Shown piece after piece: positions 20,789 through 28,715 of a DNA stretch of 64,000 bases. Source of the DNA: Micromonospora sp. NBC_01813 (lineage in GTDB: Bacteria; Actinomycetota; Actinomycetes; Mycobacteriales; Micromonosporaceae); assembly GCF_035917335.1 (NCBI RefSeq), contig NZ_CP109067.1, forward strand, positions 5,951,001 through 6,015,000, given 5' to 3'. The translations under genes and the position numbers were made by a program. Position 1 is the first letter of the stretch. Each line of letters begins with the position of its first letter. The notes beneath the pieces are model-generated. The model was given only the letters and a program-made list of their open reading frames with translations, did no database searches and was not told the origin of the DNA.

Positions 20789-21158
20789 TCAGCCCCAGCA
20801 CCCAGGTGACCACGCTGACGAAGAGCGCCCCGAGTACGGCGGCCGGCCAGAAGCTGTCGACGTGGAACGGCAGTTCGAGCTGTTCGGCGATGAACCCGGT
20901 CAGCAGGAACAGCAGTCCGTTCACCACCACCGCGATGAGGCCGAGAGTGAGCAGGTAGAAACCACACCCGACGGTCTTGATGATCGGCTGCAGGACCGCG
21001 TTGACCACACCGAAGATGGCCGAGACGAGCAGCAGGGTGCTGACGGACTCGCCCAGGGAGCCGCTTTCCAGCCGGATGCCGGGAACGACGAAGGTGGCAA
21101 GCCAGAACGCCAGTGCGGTGCTGCCCAACCGAATGAGCAGGCTCGTGACGAAACTCAT
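20772..21158 (-). CDS. Phage-holin-4/YvlD-like small membrane protein
   Basis: This protein of about 128 residues has four hydrophobic segments, starting MSFVTSLLIRLGSTALAFW, with the family-type stretch IFGVVNAVLQPIIKTVGCGF and a final helix ending GLILDRD. It belongs to the mycobacterial-type four-helix holin-like family (PF04020) by pattern; despite the name, most members are chromosomal genes of unknown function. ATG 21158 is chosen because the hydrophobic domain begins there, although no clear ribosome site precedes it. It is transcribed away from eccB, and the 124-base divergent gap carries both promoters. Confidence 0.8.
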   Translation of the reverse strand: MSFVTSLLIRLGSTALAFWLATFVVPGIRLESGSLGESVSTLLLVSAIFGVVNAVLQPIIKTVGCGFYLLTLGLIAVVVNGLLFLLTGFIAEQLELPFHVDSFWPAAVLGALFVSVVTWVLGLILDRD

Positions 21159-21282
21159 CCCGGGATCTTGCCATGGACGATGGCCGTACCGACCACGGAC
21201 GTTGCCGGTCGTCGATACCATCGCCGAGCGTCGAGCACGTTGTCACCAAGGGTTGGCGCCGATCGGCGCCGGAGGTGGTCGG

Positions 21283-22674
21283 ATGGTGTCCGGACCGGAC
21301 CAGCTGCAGTCACACCGGTACACCGCGCAGCGGGTGGTCCGGGCCCTCGTCCGTGGCGACGCCGATCCGACCCGACCCCCGCCGGGGGACCGCAGTGTCA
21401 GCGCGACGCTGGCCGGCCTGCTGATCGCGGTCATCCTGCTCGGGGCCGCCGCCGGCTACGGGGCGGTGACGGGTACGGCGCGTATCGACTGGCGGGACAG
21501 CGCGGTGGTGATCGTCGAGCGGGAGTCCGGTGCCCGCTACGTCTACCGCGACGACATGCTGCGTCCGGTGCACAACTACAGTTCGGCGCTGCTGATCGCG
21601 GCTGCGGCACCGCCGCGCACCGTGTTGGTGAGCCAGGCGGCGCTGCGCGGGGTACGGCGCGGCGCACCGCTCGGCATCCCGGGCGCTCCCGACTCGCTGC
21701 CGCCGGCCGAGGACCTCGTTGATGCGCAGTGGACGGTGTGTTCCGGTGGGCAGGGCCCGGAGCCACCCACCGCGACGGCTCAGCCCGACGCGATGGTGCT
21801 GGTCGGCGGGACCGTCGCGGCCGGCCGTGAACTCGGTCGGGACGCGCTGCTCGTCCGGTCGACCGACGGCGGCCTGCACCTGCTCTGGCAAGGCCACCGG
21901 CACCTGATCGAGGAGCCCGAGCTGGTGCTCAGCGCCCTCGGTTGGAGCCACCACCGGCCGGTCCCGGTGCCGGCGGCGGTGGTGCGGGCGGTGCCGGCCG
22001 GTGCCGGCCTGGTCCGTCCGACACTCTCCCTGGCCGGCGCGCGGTCCGTCGCGATCCCGCAGGCGGTGATCGGTGAGGTGTTCGTGGTGGTCACCCAGAG
22101 CGGATCCCGGCAGTACGCGGTGGCGGACCGGACCGGGCTGGCGGCGATCACCCAGGTGCAGGCGGACCTGCTGCTGACCGCGTACGACCAGGCGGAGCCG
22201 ACGGTGTTGACGCAGGGCCGGTTCCGGGAGCTTCCCCGGGCGGCCGGCCTGATTCCGGATGGGCTGCTGCCCCCGCCGGCCACCACGCCCGAAGTGCGGC
22301 CGGCGGCGACCGGCGTGGTCTGCGTACGGGTCGCCCAGCTGGCTGACGCCGGGCCAGCGGCGGTCGCGGTGCGGGTCGACGTGGACCCGGCCGTTGTCGC
22401 GCCGGGAGTGCGGTTGCCGCCCGGCCGGGGGGCGCTCGTCCAGGCGGTGCCGCCCGGGGGAGCCGCCAGGTCGGCCGGGAGTTCTTCCGGACGGCCGGAG
22501 GACGACGGTCCGGTGAGTCTGATCACCGACGCCGGACTGCGCTACCAGGTGAGCGATCCGACGGTGCTCGCCACCCTGGGCTATCCGGACGCCGTGCCGG
22601 TGCGGCTGCCCGCCGAGGTCGTCGAGTTGGTTCCGGCGGGTCCGGATCTCGATCCACGGCTGGCGCTCGGGTGA
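21283..22674 (+). CDS. eccB: Type VII secretion core protein EccB
   Basis: This 463-residue protein starts MVSGPDQLQSHRYTAQRVVRALV, the typical EccB opening (Q-x2-S-x-Q/R-F/Y-x3-R), followed by one transmembrane helix near residues 46-66. The large periplasmic domain contains paired cysteines (WTVCSGG and GVVCVRVA). EccB anchors the ESX/T7SS membrane complex through its periplasmic repeats. ATG 21283 is preceded by GGAGGT six bases away. No eccC, eccD, eccE or mycosin gene is present nearby, so the rest of the machine must be encoded elsewhere. Two WXG100 genes follow. Confidence 0.9.
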   Translation: MVSGPDQLQSHRYTAQRVVRALVRGDADPTRPPPGDRSVSATLAGLLIAVILLGAAAGYGAVTGTARIDWRDSAVVIVERESGARYVYRDDMLRPVHNYSSALLIAAAAPPRTVLVSQAALRGVRRGAPLGIPGAPDSLPPAEDLVDAQWTVCSGGQGPEPPTATAQPDAMVLVGGTVAAGRELGRDALLVRSTDGGLHLLWQGHRHLIEEPELVLSALGWSHHRPVPVPAAVVRAVPAGAGLVRPTLSLAGARSVAIPQAVIGEVFVVVTQSGSRQYAVADRTGLAAITQVQADLLLTAYDQAEPTVLTQGRFRELPRAAGLIPDGLLPPPATTPEVRPAATGVVCVRVAQLADAGPAAVAVRVDVDPAVVAPGVRLPPGRGALVQAVPPGGAARSAGSSSGRPEDDGPVSLITDAGLRYQVSDPTVLATLGYPDAVPVRLPAEVVELVPAGPDLDPRLALG

Positions 22675-22874
22675 CGGCCGGCTCGGTGCGCGAGCGACCA
22701 TCGAGACGAAGCTGTTATCCACAGCGGACGGATTCGGGAACGCGGCCGTCGGCCCGGCGGACTACGTTCTGCGATAGGGCGGCGACTGCCGACTGTCGAT
22801 GTGTGGGGTGCGGGTGGGCGCCGGCATGGTCACGGCACCGGTGCGTCGCCGGTGTGTCGGAAGGAGGATGGCGG
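22675..22874 (+). other. eccB-WXG100 spacer with one consensus DnaA box
   Basis: This 200-base gap has no convincing gene. It contains a single perfect TTATCCACA at 22715-22723 and a possible -10 (GATAGGG at about 22775) that could serve the WXG100 genes. AAGGAGG at 22861-22867 is the ribosome site for the following gene. Confidence 0.4.
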
Positions 22875-23192
22875 ATGTCCCAGACCCAGGCGGAGGCCGC
22901 GGTGATGCGGCAGACGGCGGGCCGGTTCGAGCAGGTCGACGCGGAGCTGGACACCATGCTGCGGGGCCTGCTGCACCGGCTCGAGGCGGTGCAGGGCGCC
23001 TGGCGGGGCGCGGGTGGTCGATCGTTCGAGCAGGTGAAGACGGCATGGGCGCAGGATCAGGCGGCGTTGCAGGCGGCGCTGCGCGAGACGGCCGCCGCGG
23101 TGCGGTCCGCTGGTGTCCACTATCAGTCCGCCGACCTCGCGGCGGCGGACCGGGTGACCGGGGCCGGTCGCCGGATCGAGTTGCCGCTGTGA
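22875..23192 (+). CDS. WXG100-family T7SS substrate
   Basis: This protein of about 105 residues forms a helical hairpin around WRGAGGRSFEQV (a W-x-G-like turn near residue 43), with long heptad-like helices on both sides. It starts at ATG 22875 with AAGGAGG seven bases upstream; an in-frame upstream extension has non-coding character. Together with the next gene it forms the paired arrangement of ESAT-6/CFP-10-type heterodimers. No classical Y-x3-D/E export tail is obvious at this C terminus; the partner carries one. Confidence 0.85.
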   Translation: MSQTQAEAAVMRQTAGRFEQVDAELDTMLRGLLHRLEAVQGAWRGAGGRSFEQVKTAWAQDQAALQAALRETAAAVRSAGVHYQSADLAAADRVTGAGRRIELPL

Positions 23193-23238
23193 GCCCTGGC
23201 CACCGCAAGCCGGAGCCGTCGACGATGGAGGTGTGCTG

Positions 23239-23532
23239 ATGACCGAGGGTGTTCTGGTCGTCGATTTCTCGGTGCTGCGCCAGGCGAGCGCGGACATCGC
23301 GCAGGCGCTGCGTACGCTCGAATCACAGTTGGAGCAGTTGGAGCGCGATGCTGCTCCGTTGATCGCGACCTGGGACGGCGCGGCCCGGCAGGCGTACGAG
23401 CAGCGGCAGGGTCGGTGGCGGGCCGCCGCCCGGAATCTGCAAACGATGCTGCGCGACATCAAGTTGGCGGTGGACGACTCGGCGGCGGACTATCTGAGCG
23501 CGGAGCGCCGCAACGCCAGCCTGTTCCAGTGA
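23239..23532 (+). CDS. WXG100-family T7SS substrate, partner with export-type tail
   Basis: This 97-residue helical hairpin protein has the turn WDGAARQAYEQRQ near residue 48 and a C-terminal ADYLSAERRN, which fits the Y-x3-D/E type VII export signal. Length and layout match the WXG100 family. ATG 23239 has GGAGG about seven bases upstream. It lies 46 bases after its presumed dimer partner and 48-bp-scale spacing suggests one transcript. Confidence 0.86.
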   Translation: MTEGVLVVDFSVLRQASADIAQALRTLESQLEQLERDAAPLIATWDGAARQAYEQRQGRWRAAARNLQTMLRDIKLAVDDSAADYLSAERRNASLFQ

Positions 23533-23610
23533 CTGCCGGGCGGTGCCGGGGTGGCGTTCGTTTCGCCCGGAGCGGTCCGGGTAATCCGGTTCGGCGATGG
23601 ACATCCGTCA

Positions 23611-23643
23611 ACGTTCAATCGTGTCCATCTGGACACGTAACGT
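23611..23643 (+). promoter_or_regulatory. Near-perfect palindrome upstream of the SseB-domain gene
   Basis: CGTGTCCA (23620-23627) and TGGACACG (23630-23637) form a perfect 8-bp inverted repeat around TC. An outer ACGTT (23611-23615) and AACGT (23639-23643) extend the dyad. It lies 110 bases before the next start in an A/T-richer stretch (TTTTGAGTTTAGTGATC) that is unusual for this region, so an operator is more likely than a terminator, although a hairpin terminator for the WXG100 transcript is possible. Confidence 0.5.
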
Positions 23644-23752
23644 CATTTTGAGTTTAGTGATCGAGAACGCCTCCCCGCCGGCCGTCGTGATCATGGAACT
23701 ACCTTGTAGGTTGTACCCGACGCGTGGGCCTGTCCGGTGAAAGGGGGCGGCC

Positions 23753-25684
23753 GTGACTGATTGGCAGCCGGCCACCGAGGTCGAGGCCGCGATGCGTGAC
23801 GCCCTGCTCCGGCAGGATCAGGAGCGGTACTTCCAGCTCCTCGCCGGGACCGAGCTGCTGCTACCGGTCTCCGCGGAGGCGCTCGCCGGCCAGGTCCCGA
23901 TGGGCTGGGGCACCTGGACCACCAACGGACGCACCCACGTCCTCGCTTTCACCTCCCCGGTGACGCTGCACGCCTGCCTCGGAAACAACGGCAGTTCGGC
24001 CCGTCGGGTGACCTTCGCCGAGTTGGCCAACACCTGGCCGAATCTCGAGTGGTGGTTGGCCGTGAACCCCGGCCTGCCGATCGAGGGGTGGCTTCCCGCC
24101 TGGTTCGTCGCTCAGCTCGCCCGTGGCGACGCGCGGCTACCCACCCGTGGCAGCCAGGCCCGGGCCCGGGCCACGGCGACCGTTCCGACCGGCCACGGCG
24201 GCGGCCCGCAGTCGGCGGCCGGTCGTCCCGGTGCGCCTACCGAAGGCTACGGCGGCGACCCGTACGGCACCGGCCGACCCGATTTCGACCAGCCGGAGCC
24301 CGAATACCCCGCGCCGGCCCCGCCGCTTGCGGCACCGACGGTGCCGGCTCCGCAGGGCCAGTGGCCCCACCCGGACCGGGCCGACGCCGACGCCGCCGTT
24401 ACGCATGCCGCCACCCCCGCACCACGTGGCGCTCCGCCGTACGGGTCGACGCAGTCGCAGACGAGCACCGTCGGTGGGCTGGCGCCGAGCGGGCTGCCGC
24501 GCCGGGTTCCCACGCCCGCACCTGGGACCGCTGCCGACGCGGCCCCGGCCGGCGCACCCGACGTGGCACCCGCACCGAGCATGCCGGCGGCACCCTCGTC
24601 GCCGGCCCCGCCGGCTGCTCCGGTCGCCGCCGCGGATCAGGCGGCACAGGGTCAGGCGGCACCGGGTCAGGCCACACCGCCCGAGCCGGCCGAGGCCGAA
24701 GTGGTCGCCGAAGTGACCTTCGAGCCGGCCAACGACGTCGAACATGATCTGGTGACCGCCGCCGGCGGCGGCGGCAGCAACTCGTTCCTTTCGACGCTGC
24801 TGCTCGCCCGGGTGCTCCTACCGGTGGCCGCGTCGTCCAGCGATGGAGCCAGACCGGGCGACGACGGGTTCGTCTGGCGCACCGAGACGGTGGACGACGA
24901 CACCTTCGTGCTGGTGTTCACCTCACCGGAGCGCATCGCGGACCACTTCGACGCCCCGGTCGAGACGGTCGAGGTGAAGTTCGTCCAGCTGATCCGTCGC
25001 TGGCCCGACCCGCAGTGGTCGTTCGTCATCAACCCGGGCACGCCGGTCGGCGCGAAACTGCCCGGCACCGAGATCGTCGGCCTGGCGAGTTGGGCCGCCG
25101 AGGTCGGTCTCGGCGCGGAGCCCGACGTCGAGCCGGCCGAGCCGAAGCCGAGCGTGACGGCGACACCGACACCGAAGACGGCGGCGCAACGTCCGGACCC
25201 GGACCAGCCGACGATGATGCAGAAGGCCATCGCACCCAGCCAGCTCGACTACTACCTGGAGCGCGGCTACGACCGGGTGTCCGGCTTCGTGCACCGCGCC
25301 GGCGAGGTCGCGCACCTGGGCACCGCCAGCAAGCTGCACACGGCACTCGGGCTGGGCTACGCCGGCTCCCCGTTCGACCCAACCGCCGCCGAGGTCTTCG
25401 TCCTCCGCTGGCGGGCCTACCGGCCGCATCTCTACCGCATCCCCTACGGCGGGCAGAACGAGGCCGCGATGCGCGCCATGGAAGGCTGGGTCATCGAGCG
25501 TACGCCGTTCCGCGGCAACGGATTCGCCCCGGGTGAGAGCAGCGACGTGGTGGCCGAGTTCAAGGTCGACAGCATCCGGTTGCCGCACGGATCGCAGCTG
25601 TGGCGGATCACCGACGGCAGTGAGACCCTCGTCGCCCAGCTGGACGCCGACGAGTCGGCCTGGCACCGGGTCAAGGAGGACTGA
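23753..25684 (+). CDS. SseB-domain protein with Pro-rich linker and uncharacterised C-terminal domain
   Basis: This 643-residue protein has four parts. Residues about 5-125 and 315-450 are two SseB N-terminal-type domains (AMRDALLRQDQERYFQLLAGTELLLPV; then NSFLSTLLLARVLLPV and DTFVLVFTSPERIADHF). Residues about 130-310 are Pro/Ala-rich and probably disordered. The last about 160 residues (from MMQKAIAPSQLDYYLERGYDRVSGFV to QLWRI) form a compact domain with conserved-looking LYRIPYGG and FRGNGFAPGESSDVVAEF that I cannot assign. It follows two WXG100 genes, and a 120-residue partner starts at its stop codon. A T7SS-associated effector or structural protein is possible. The start is GTG. Confidence 0.75.
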   Translation: MTDWQPATEVEAAMRDALLRQDQERYFQLLAGTELLLPVSAEALAGQVPMGWGTWTTNGRTHVLAFTSPVTLHACLGNNGSSARRVTFAELANTWPNLEWWLAVNPGLPIEGWLPAWFVAQLARGDARLPTRGSQARARATATVPTGHGGGPQSAAGRPGAPTEGYGGDPYGTGRPDFDQPEPEYPAPAPPLAAPTVPAPQGQWPHPDRADADAAVTHAATPAPRGAPPYGSTQSQTSTVGGLAPSGLPRRVPTPAPGTAADAAPAGAPDVAPAPSMPAAPSSPAPPAAPVAAADQAAQGQAAPGQATPPEPAEAEVVAEVTFEPANDVEHDLVTAAGGGGSNSFLSTLLLARVLLPVAASSSDGARPGDDGFVWRTETVDDDTFVLVFTSPERIADHFDAPVETVEVKFVQLIRRWPDPQWSFVINPGTPVGAKLPGTEIVGLASWAAEVGLGAEPDVEPAEPKPSVTATPTPKTAAQRPDPDQPTMMQKAIAPSQLDYYLERGYDRVSGFVHRAGEVAHLGTASKLHTALGLGYAGSPFDPTAAEVFVLRWRAYRPHLYRIPYGGQNEAAMRAMEGWVIERTPFRGNGFAPGESSDVVAEFKVDSIRLPHGSQLWRITDGSETLVAQLDADESAWHRVKED

Positions 25685-26046
25685 TGCGCGACGGCTACGT
25701 CGCCCGCTGGCGTGGGCAGGAGTACGACGCCAGTCCGGACGGTGACCAGGTCCGGATCTACCAGCCGACCGAGGGCGAGGGATTCACCGCGATCCGGCCG
25801 GGTCGAGCCGTCCGGGTGGTCCCGATGGCGGAGATCGACGACCTGGCGTACGTGCGCACCACCTGCACCTGGCACGGTCAGCCGTTCGTGGTGCTCGCCA
25901 GGCACGACAGCTGGCTGCGGGTCGAGTACACCGGCGGTCGGGCCCCGGTGGCCCAGTCCCTCGGGCTGGATGAGTTCGACTTCGGCGTCTACCAGGGGTG
26001 GGCCCCGGCCAATGAAGTCACCGAGCTGCGTGAGCAGCGGGTCTGA
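25684..26046 (+). CDS. Small conserved protein coupled to the SseB-domain gene
   Basis: I do not recognise this 120-residue soluble, acidic protein. It has a beta-rich pattern (YVARWRGQEYDASPDGDQVRIYQP, then FVVLARHDSWLRVEYTGGR) and no signal peptide or membrane segment. Its ATG overlaps the preceding stop (TGATG), so both proteins are almost certainly made together. A small partner translated directly behind a multidomain protein at a T7SS locus fits an immunity protein or chaperone, but this is only context. Confidence 0.75.
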   Translation: MRDGYVARWRGQEYDASPDGDQVRIYQPTEGEGFTAIRPGRAVRVVPMAEIDDLAYVRTTCTWHGQPFVVLARHDSWLRVEYTGGRAPVAQSLGLDEFDFGVYQGWAPANEVTELREQRV

Positions 26047-26068
26047 GTCGATCCGGCCGCAGCAGAGC

Positions 26069-27007
26069 TCAGCTCTTCGCCCAGCGCAGCACCTCGCCGA
26101 GGACCAACTCGGGCGACTCGACGTGCGGAAAATGCCCGACCGCGTCCAGTAGCCGCCACTCGTACGGAGCGATGACGTACCGCCCCGAACCTTGGGCGGT
26201 CCGCGGCAGCACCGCCGGGTCGAGCGCGCCGTGCAGCTGCAGTGTCGGCGTCACGAGCGGCTCCTGCAGCAGCTTGACGAAGCGGTAGCCGTGTAGCCGC
26301 AACAGCGAGCGGAACGCCCAGCGGTGTGCTTCCAACGCGCAGAACGATGCCTGCGGGATCTGCATCGCCGTCCGGCACCGCTGTTCGTACTCGGCGAACC
26401 GGGAGCCGGTCGTCCAGGCCGGTCCACCCCACTGTCGCAGGAAGCCACCGACCATCGCCGCGTCGTCGCGGGTCAGCAGGTGTTCGTAGCGGGGCAGCTG
26501 AAAACGCAGCGACGGGGTGGAAGCGACGAACTGCCCCCGGGGATCGGCGAAGATCGCCGATCGCAGGCGCAGCGGATGCGCGGCGCCGATGACCACCAAC
26601 CGGCGCACCATCCGGGGATGGAACGCGGCGGTGGTCCAGCCGACCATCCCGCCGAATCCGGCGCCGACGATCGTGGCCGAGCGCTCGCCGAGTGCTCGGA
26701 TCATGCCGGTGACATCGGCCGCCAAGGTGTAACCGTCGTAGCCGCGAGGCGGCTTGTCGCTGGCCCCGAAACCACGCATGTCCACCGCCACGGCCCGGTA
26801 GCCGGCGTCGGCGACCGCCGGGAGCATCTCGTGCCACGCCCACCAGAACTCCGGGAACCCGTGCAGGAACAGAACCAGCGGGCCGGCGCCCGCCTCGACG
26901 ACGTGGAACCGGCTGCCGTTGGCGCCGACGTACCGATGCTCCCAGGGGCCCTTGTCGAGTACGCAGGACTCGTCCACCCGACCAGCTGCCCCGCCGCGTT
27001 GCGCCAT
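26069..27007 (-). CDS. Alpha/beta-fold hydrolase (epoxide hydrolase-like)
   Basis: This 312-residue protein has the core fold marked by FLHGFPEFWWAWHEMLPAVADAGYRAVAVDMRGFGASDKPPRGYDGY. The HGFPE oxyanion motif and GxSDKP are typical of epoxide hydrolase/haloalkane dehalogenase relatives. The nucleophile elbow appears as GAGFGGMVGW, where the expected Asp or Ser is replaced by Phe or shifted, so catalytic competence is uncertain. A late His occurs in AVGHFPHVESPE. ATG 27007 is used; divergent from the C45 gene by 81 bases, which must hold both promoters. Confidence 0.85.
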   Translation of the reverse strand: MAQRGGAAGRVDESCVLDKGPWEHRYVGANGSRFHVVEAGAGPLVLFLHGFPEFWWAWHEMLPAVADAGYRAVAVDMRGFGASDKPPRGYDGYTLAADVTGMIRALGERSATIVGAGFGGMVGWTTAAFHPRMVRRLVVIGAAHPLRLRSAIFADPRGQFVASTPSLRFQLPRYEHLLTRDDAAMVGGFLRQWGGPAWTTGSRFAEYEQRCRTAMQIPQASFCALEAHRWAFRSLLRLHGYRFVKLLQEPLVTPTLQLHGALDPAVLPRTAQGSGRYVIAPYEWRLLDAVGHFPHVESPELVLGEVLRWAKS

Positions 27008-27088
27008 GGCCACAGCGTAGGCCGCAGCCGCACCCGCCTGGGGCCAGGACGGAATCGGTACCCGTCCGCGCGGCGATACGGTTGCCGG

Positions 27089-28246
27089 ATGGTTGACGAC
27101 GACGCTGCCCGGGACCGACCGGAGACCACCGATACCCCCGCACCCGTGATCAGTGTGTCCGGGACACCGGCCGAGTGCGGTGCCGGATACGGCGTGGCAG
27201 CAGCCGGGCTGGTCGCCGACAACCTCGAGCGGTACCTGCGGAGGTTCCGCGACGAGGCGGGGCTGAGCCGGGCGGCGGTGCGGATCGCCGGCAGTACGTT
27301 CCGCAGCGCCAGCCACGCGGCGCACCCCAGGGTGGCCGAGATGCTGGACGGCCTGGCCGAGGGCGCCGGGGTCGCCGTCGACGAGATCTACGCGCTGAAC
27401 GCCCGTACCGAACTGTTGTACGGAGCGCGGCCGGACGGCGCCGACGGCGGCTGTACGGCCGCTGGCGTGCTCGGCACCCGTACCCGCGACGGGCATCTGC
27501 TGCTCGGCCAGAACTGGGACTGGCACCCCGACCAGCGGGACACCATGGTGTTGCTGCGGACGGTGGACGAGCACGGTGCCGTGGTGCTCACCCTCGCCGA
27601 GGCCGGCATGCTGGCCAAGACCGGCCTGAACTCGGCCGGGCTGGGTGTCTGCGTCAACATGCTCGGCAGCGACCGGGACGGGCTGGCCGCCGGCCGGGCA
27701 CCAGGAGTGCCGTACCACGTGTTGCTGCGCGCGGTGCTCGAAGCCGGCAGCCTCGGCCAGGCGTCCCGGGTGGCGTGCCGCACCACCCGCAACGCGTCGA
27801 TCAACCTGCTGCTCGGTCAGGCCGGCCCGTACGGTGGCGAGCTGCTCGACCTGGAGGTGGTGCCCGGCGACGTCGGCTGGCTGCACCCGACCGACGGCAT
27901 CCTCACCCACGCCAATCACCTGGAGTCGGCGCTGTCGGTGCGGGACACGATGAAGAATTTCGGCGGGTCGTCGCTGTTCCGGGCGGCGCGGGCCCGCCGG
28001 CTGCTCGTCGACCGGGCCGACCGCGCGCCGGTGGACCTCGCCGACCTGGCCGACGTCTTCCACGACCATCTGGGTCTGCCGCTGGCGATCTGTCGACACC
28101 TCGACGAGCGGGACGCCCCGGTCGATCAGGGGGAAACGGTTTTCTCGGTCCTGCTCGACCTCGACAGCCGTCGGCTGGGGCTGGCCGCCGGGCCGCCCTG
28201 CCGGCACGAGTACCAGTGGTTCGAGCTGACCGACGTCACCGGATGA
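27089..28246 (+). CDS. C45-family peptidase / acyl-CoA:6-APA acyltransferase-like
   Basis: This 385-residue protein of the Ntn-hydrolase type is related to isopenicillin N acyltransferase. The likely nucleophile is the cysteine in GGCTAAGVLG (about residue 122), after which family members self-cleave. GQNWDWHPDQ, a family hallmark, follows near 141, and GLNSAGLGVCVNML near 177. The natural substrate in non-penicillin producers is unknown. No signal peptide is visible. Its 3' end overlaps the convergent lipoprotein gene by 11 bases. Confidence 0.86.
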   Translation: MVDDDAARDRPETTDTPAPVISVSGTPAECGAGYGVAAAGLVADNLERYLRRFRDEAGLSRAAVRIAGSTFRSASHAAHPRVAEMLDGLAEGAGVAVDEIYALNARTELLYGARPDGADGGCTAAGVLGTRTRDGHLLLGQNWDWHPDQRDTMVLLRTVDEHGAVVLTLAEAGMLAKTGLNSAGLGVCVNMLGSDRDGLAAGRAPGVPYHVLLRAVLEAGSLGQASRVACRTTRNASINLLLGQAGPYGGELLDLEVVPGDVGWLHPTDGILTHANHLESALSVRDTMKNFGGSSLFRAARARRLLVDRADRAPVDLADLADVFHDHLGLPLAICRHLDERDAPVDQGETVFSVLLDLDSRRLGLAAGPPCRHEYQWFELTDVTG

Positions 28247-28652
28247 GTTCGGCCCGGACCAGCCGCCACGGTTGCCCCGGGCCGCAGTGGATGCGTACGT
28301 CGAGCGGCGCGACCCGGACCCGGATCCGTGAGTGCCGGGTCAGTTCGACCGGCTCGTCGCTGTACAGCGAGTGCTCCACGCCGTCGTCGGTGATCAGGCC
28401 GTAGCACGGGCCGGTGCCGCCCCGGGTCACCGTGCCCACCAGCCAGTCGCCGGTGATGAGGTCCGAGGGCGTCTTCGGTGGGGTGCCGGGACGAGGTGGG
28501 GTCGGCGGTACGGTCTGCGACGGCCCGCCGGTCTGCGACGGCCCGCCGGTCTGCGACGGCCCGCCGGTCTTCGGCGGGCCGCAGCCACCGGCGGTAGCGG
28601 CGAGCACCACTGCCGCCGCCAGCACCGCAAGAGTCGATCTGGCTGATGCCAT
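28236..28652 (-). CDS. Small secreted lipoprotein with GGPSQT repeats
   Basis: The protein has about 138 residues. The N terminus MASARSTLAVLAAAVVLAATAGGC is a lipoprotein signal with the lipidated cysteine near residue 24. It is followed by three GGPSQT repeats and a Pro-rich spacer, then a domain of about 75 residues (LITGDWLVGTVTRGGTGPCYGLITDDGVEHSLYSDEP) that looks like a small beta barrel of unknown role. The ATG at 28652 is chosen because the signal peptide starts there. The gene is convergent and overlapping with the C45 gene and is followed upstream by the M6 protease on the same strand. Confidence 0.78.
   Translation of the reverse strand: MASARSTLAVLAAAVVLAATAGGCGPPKTGGPSQTGGPSQTGGPSQTVPPTPPRPGTPPKTPSDLITGDWLVGTVTRGGTGPCYGLITDDGVEHSLYSDEPVELTRHSRIRVRVAPLDVRIHCGPGQPWRLVRAELIR
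28512..28565 (-). repeat. Three 18-bp tandem repeats in the lipoprotein gene
   Basis: The unit GGTCTGCGACGGCCCGCC (plus strand) is present three times without change at 28512, 28530 and 28548, encoding the GGPSQT repeats. A fourth, diverged unit follows. Copy number probably varies between strains. Confidence 0.9.
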
Positions 28653-28715
28653 GGGGATGTGACGCCGCCCGGCCGGGCGCAGTTCCCTGCTACCCGGCCG
28701 GACGGATCGCACTGG

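Noticed and set aside
22715-22723. A perfect TTATCCACA as a sign of a replication origin near eccB.
   Set aside because: A single box with no cluster, A/T-rich unwinding region or dnaA/dnaN neighbours is expected by chance at this scale.
26069-27007. Calling the hydrolase a definite epoxide hydrolase.
   Set aside because: The nucleophile elbow lacks the expected Asp in the usual position, so only the fold-level call is justified.
28512-28565. Treating the three 18-bp repeats as a CRISPR-like array.
   Set aside because: The repeats are directly adjacent without spacers and keep the reading frame of a lipoprotein gene.
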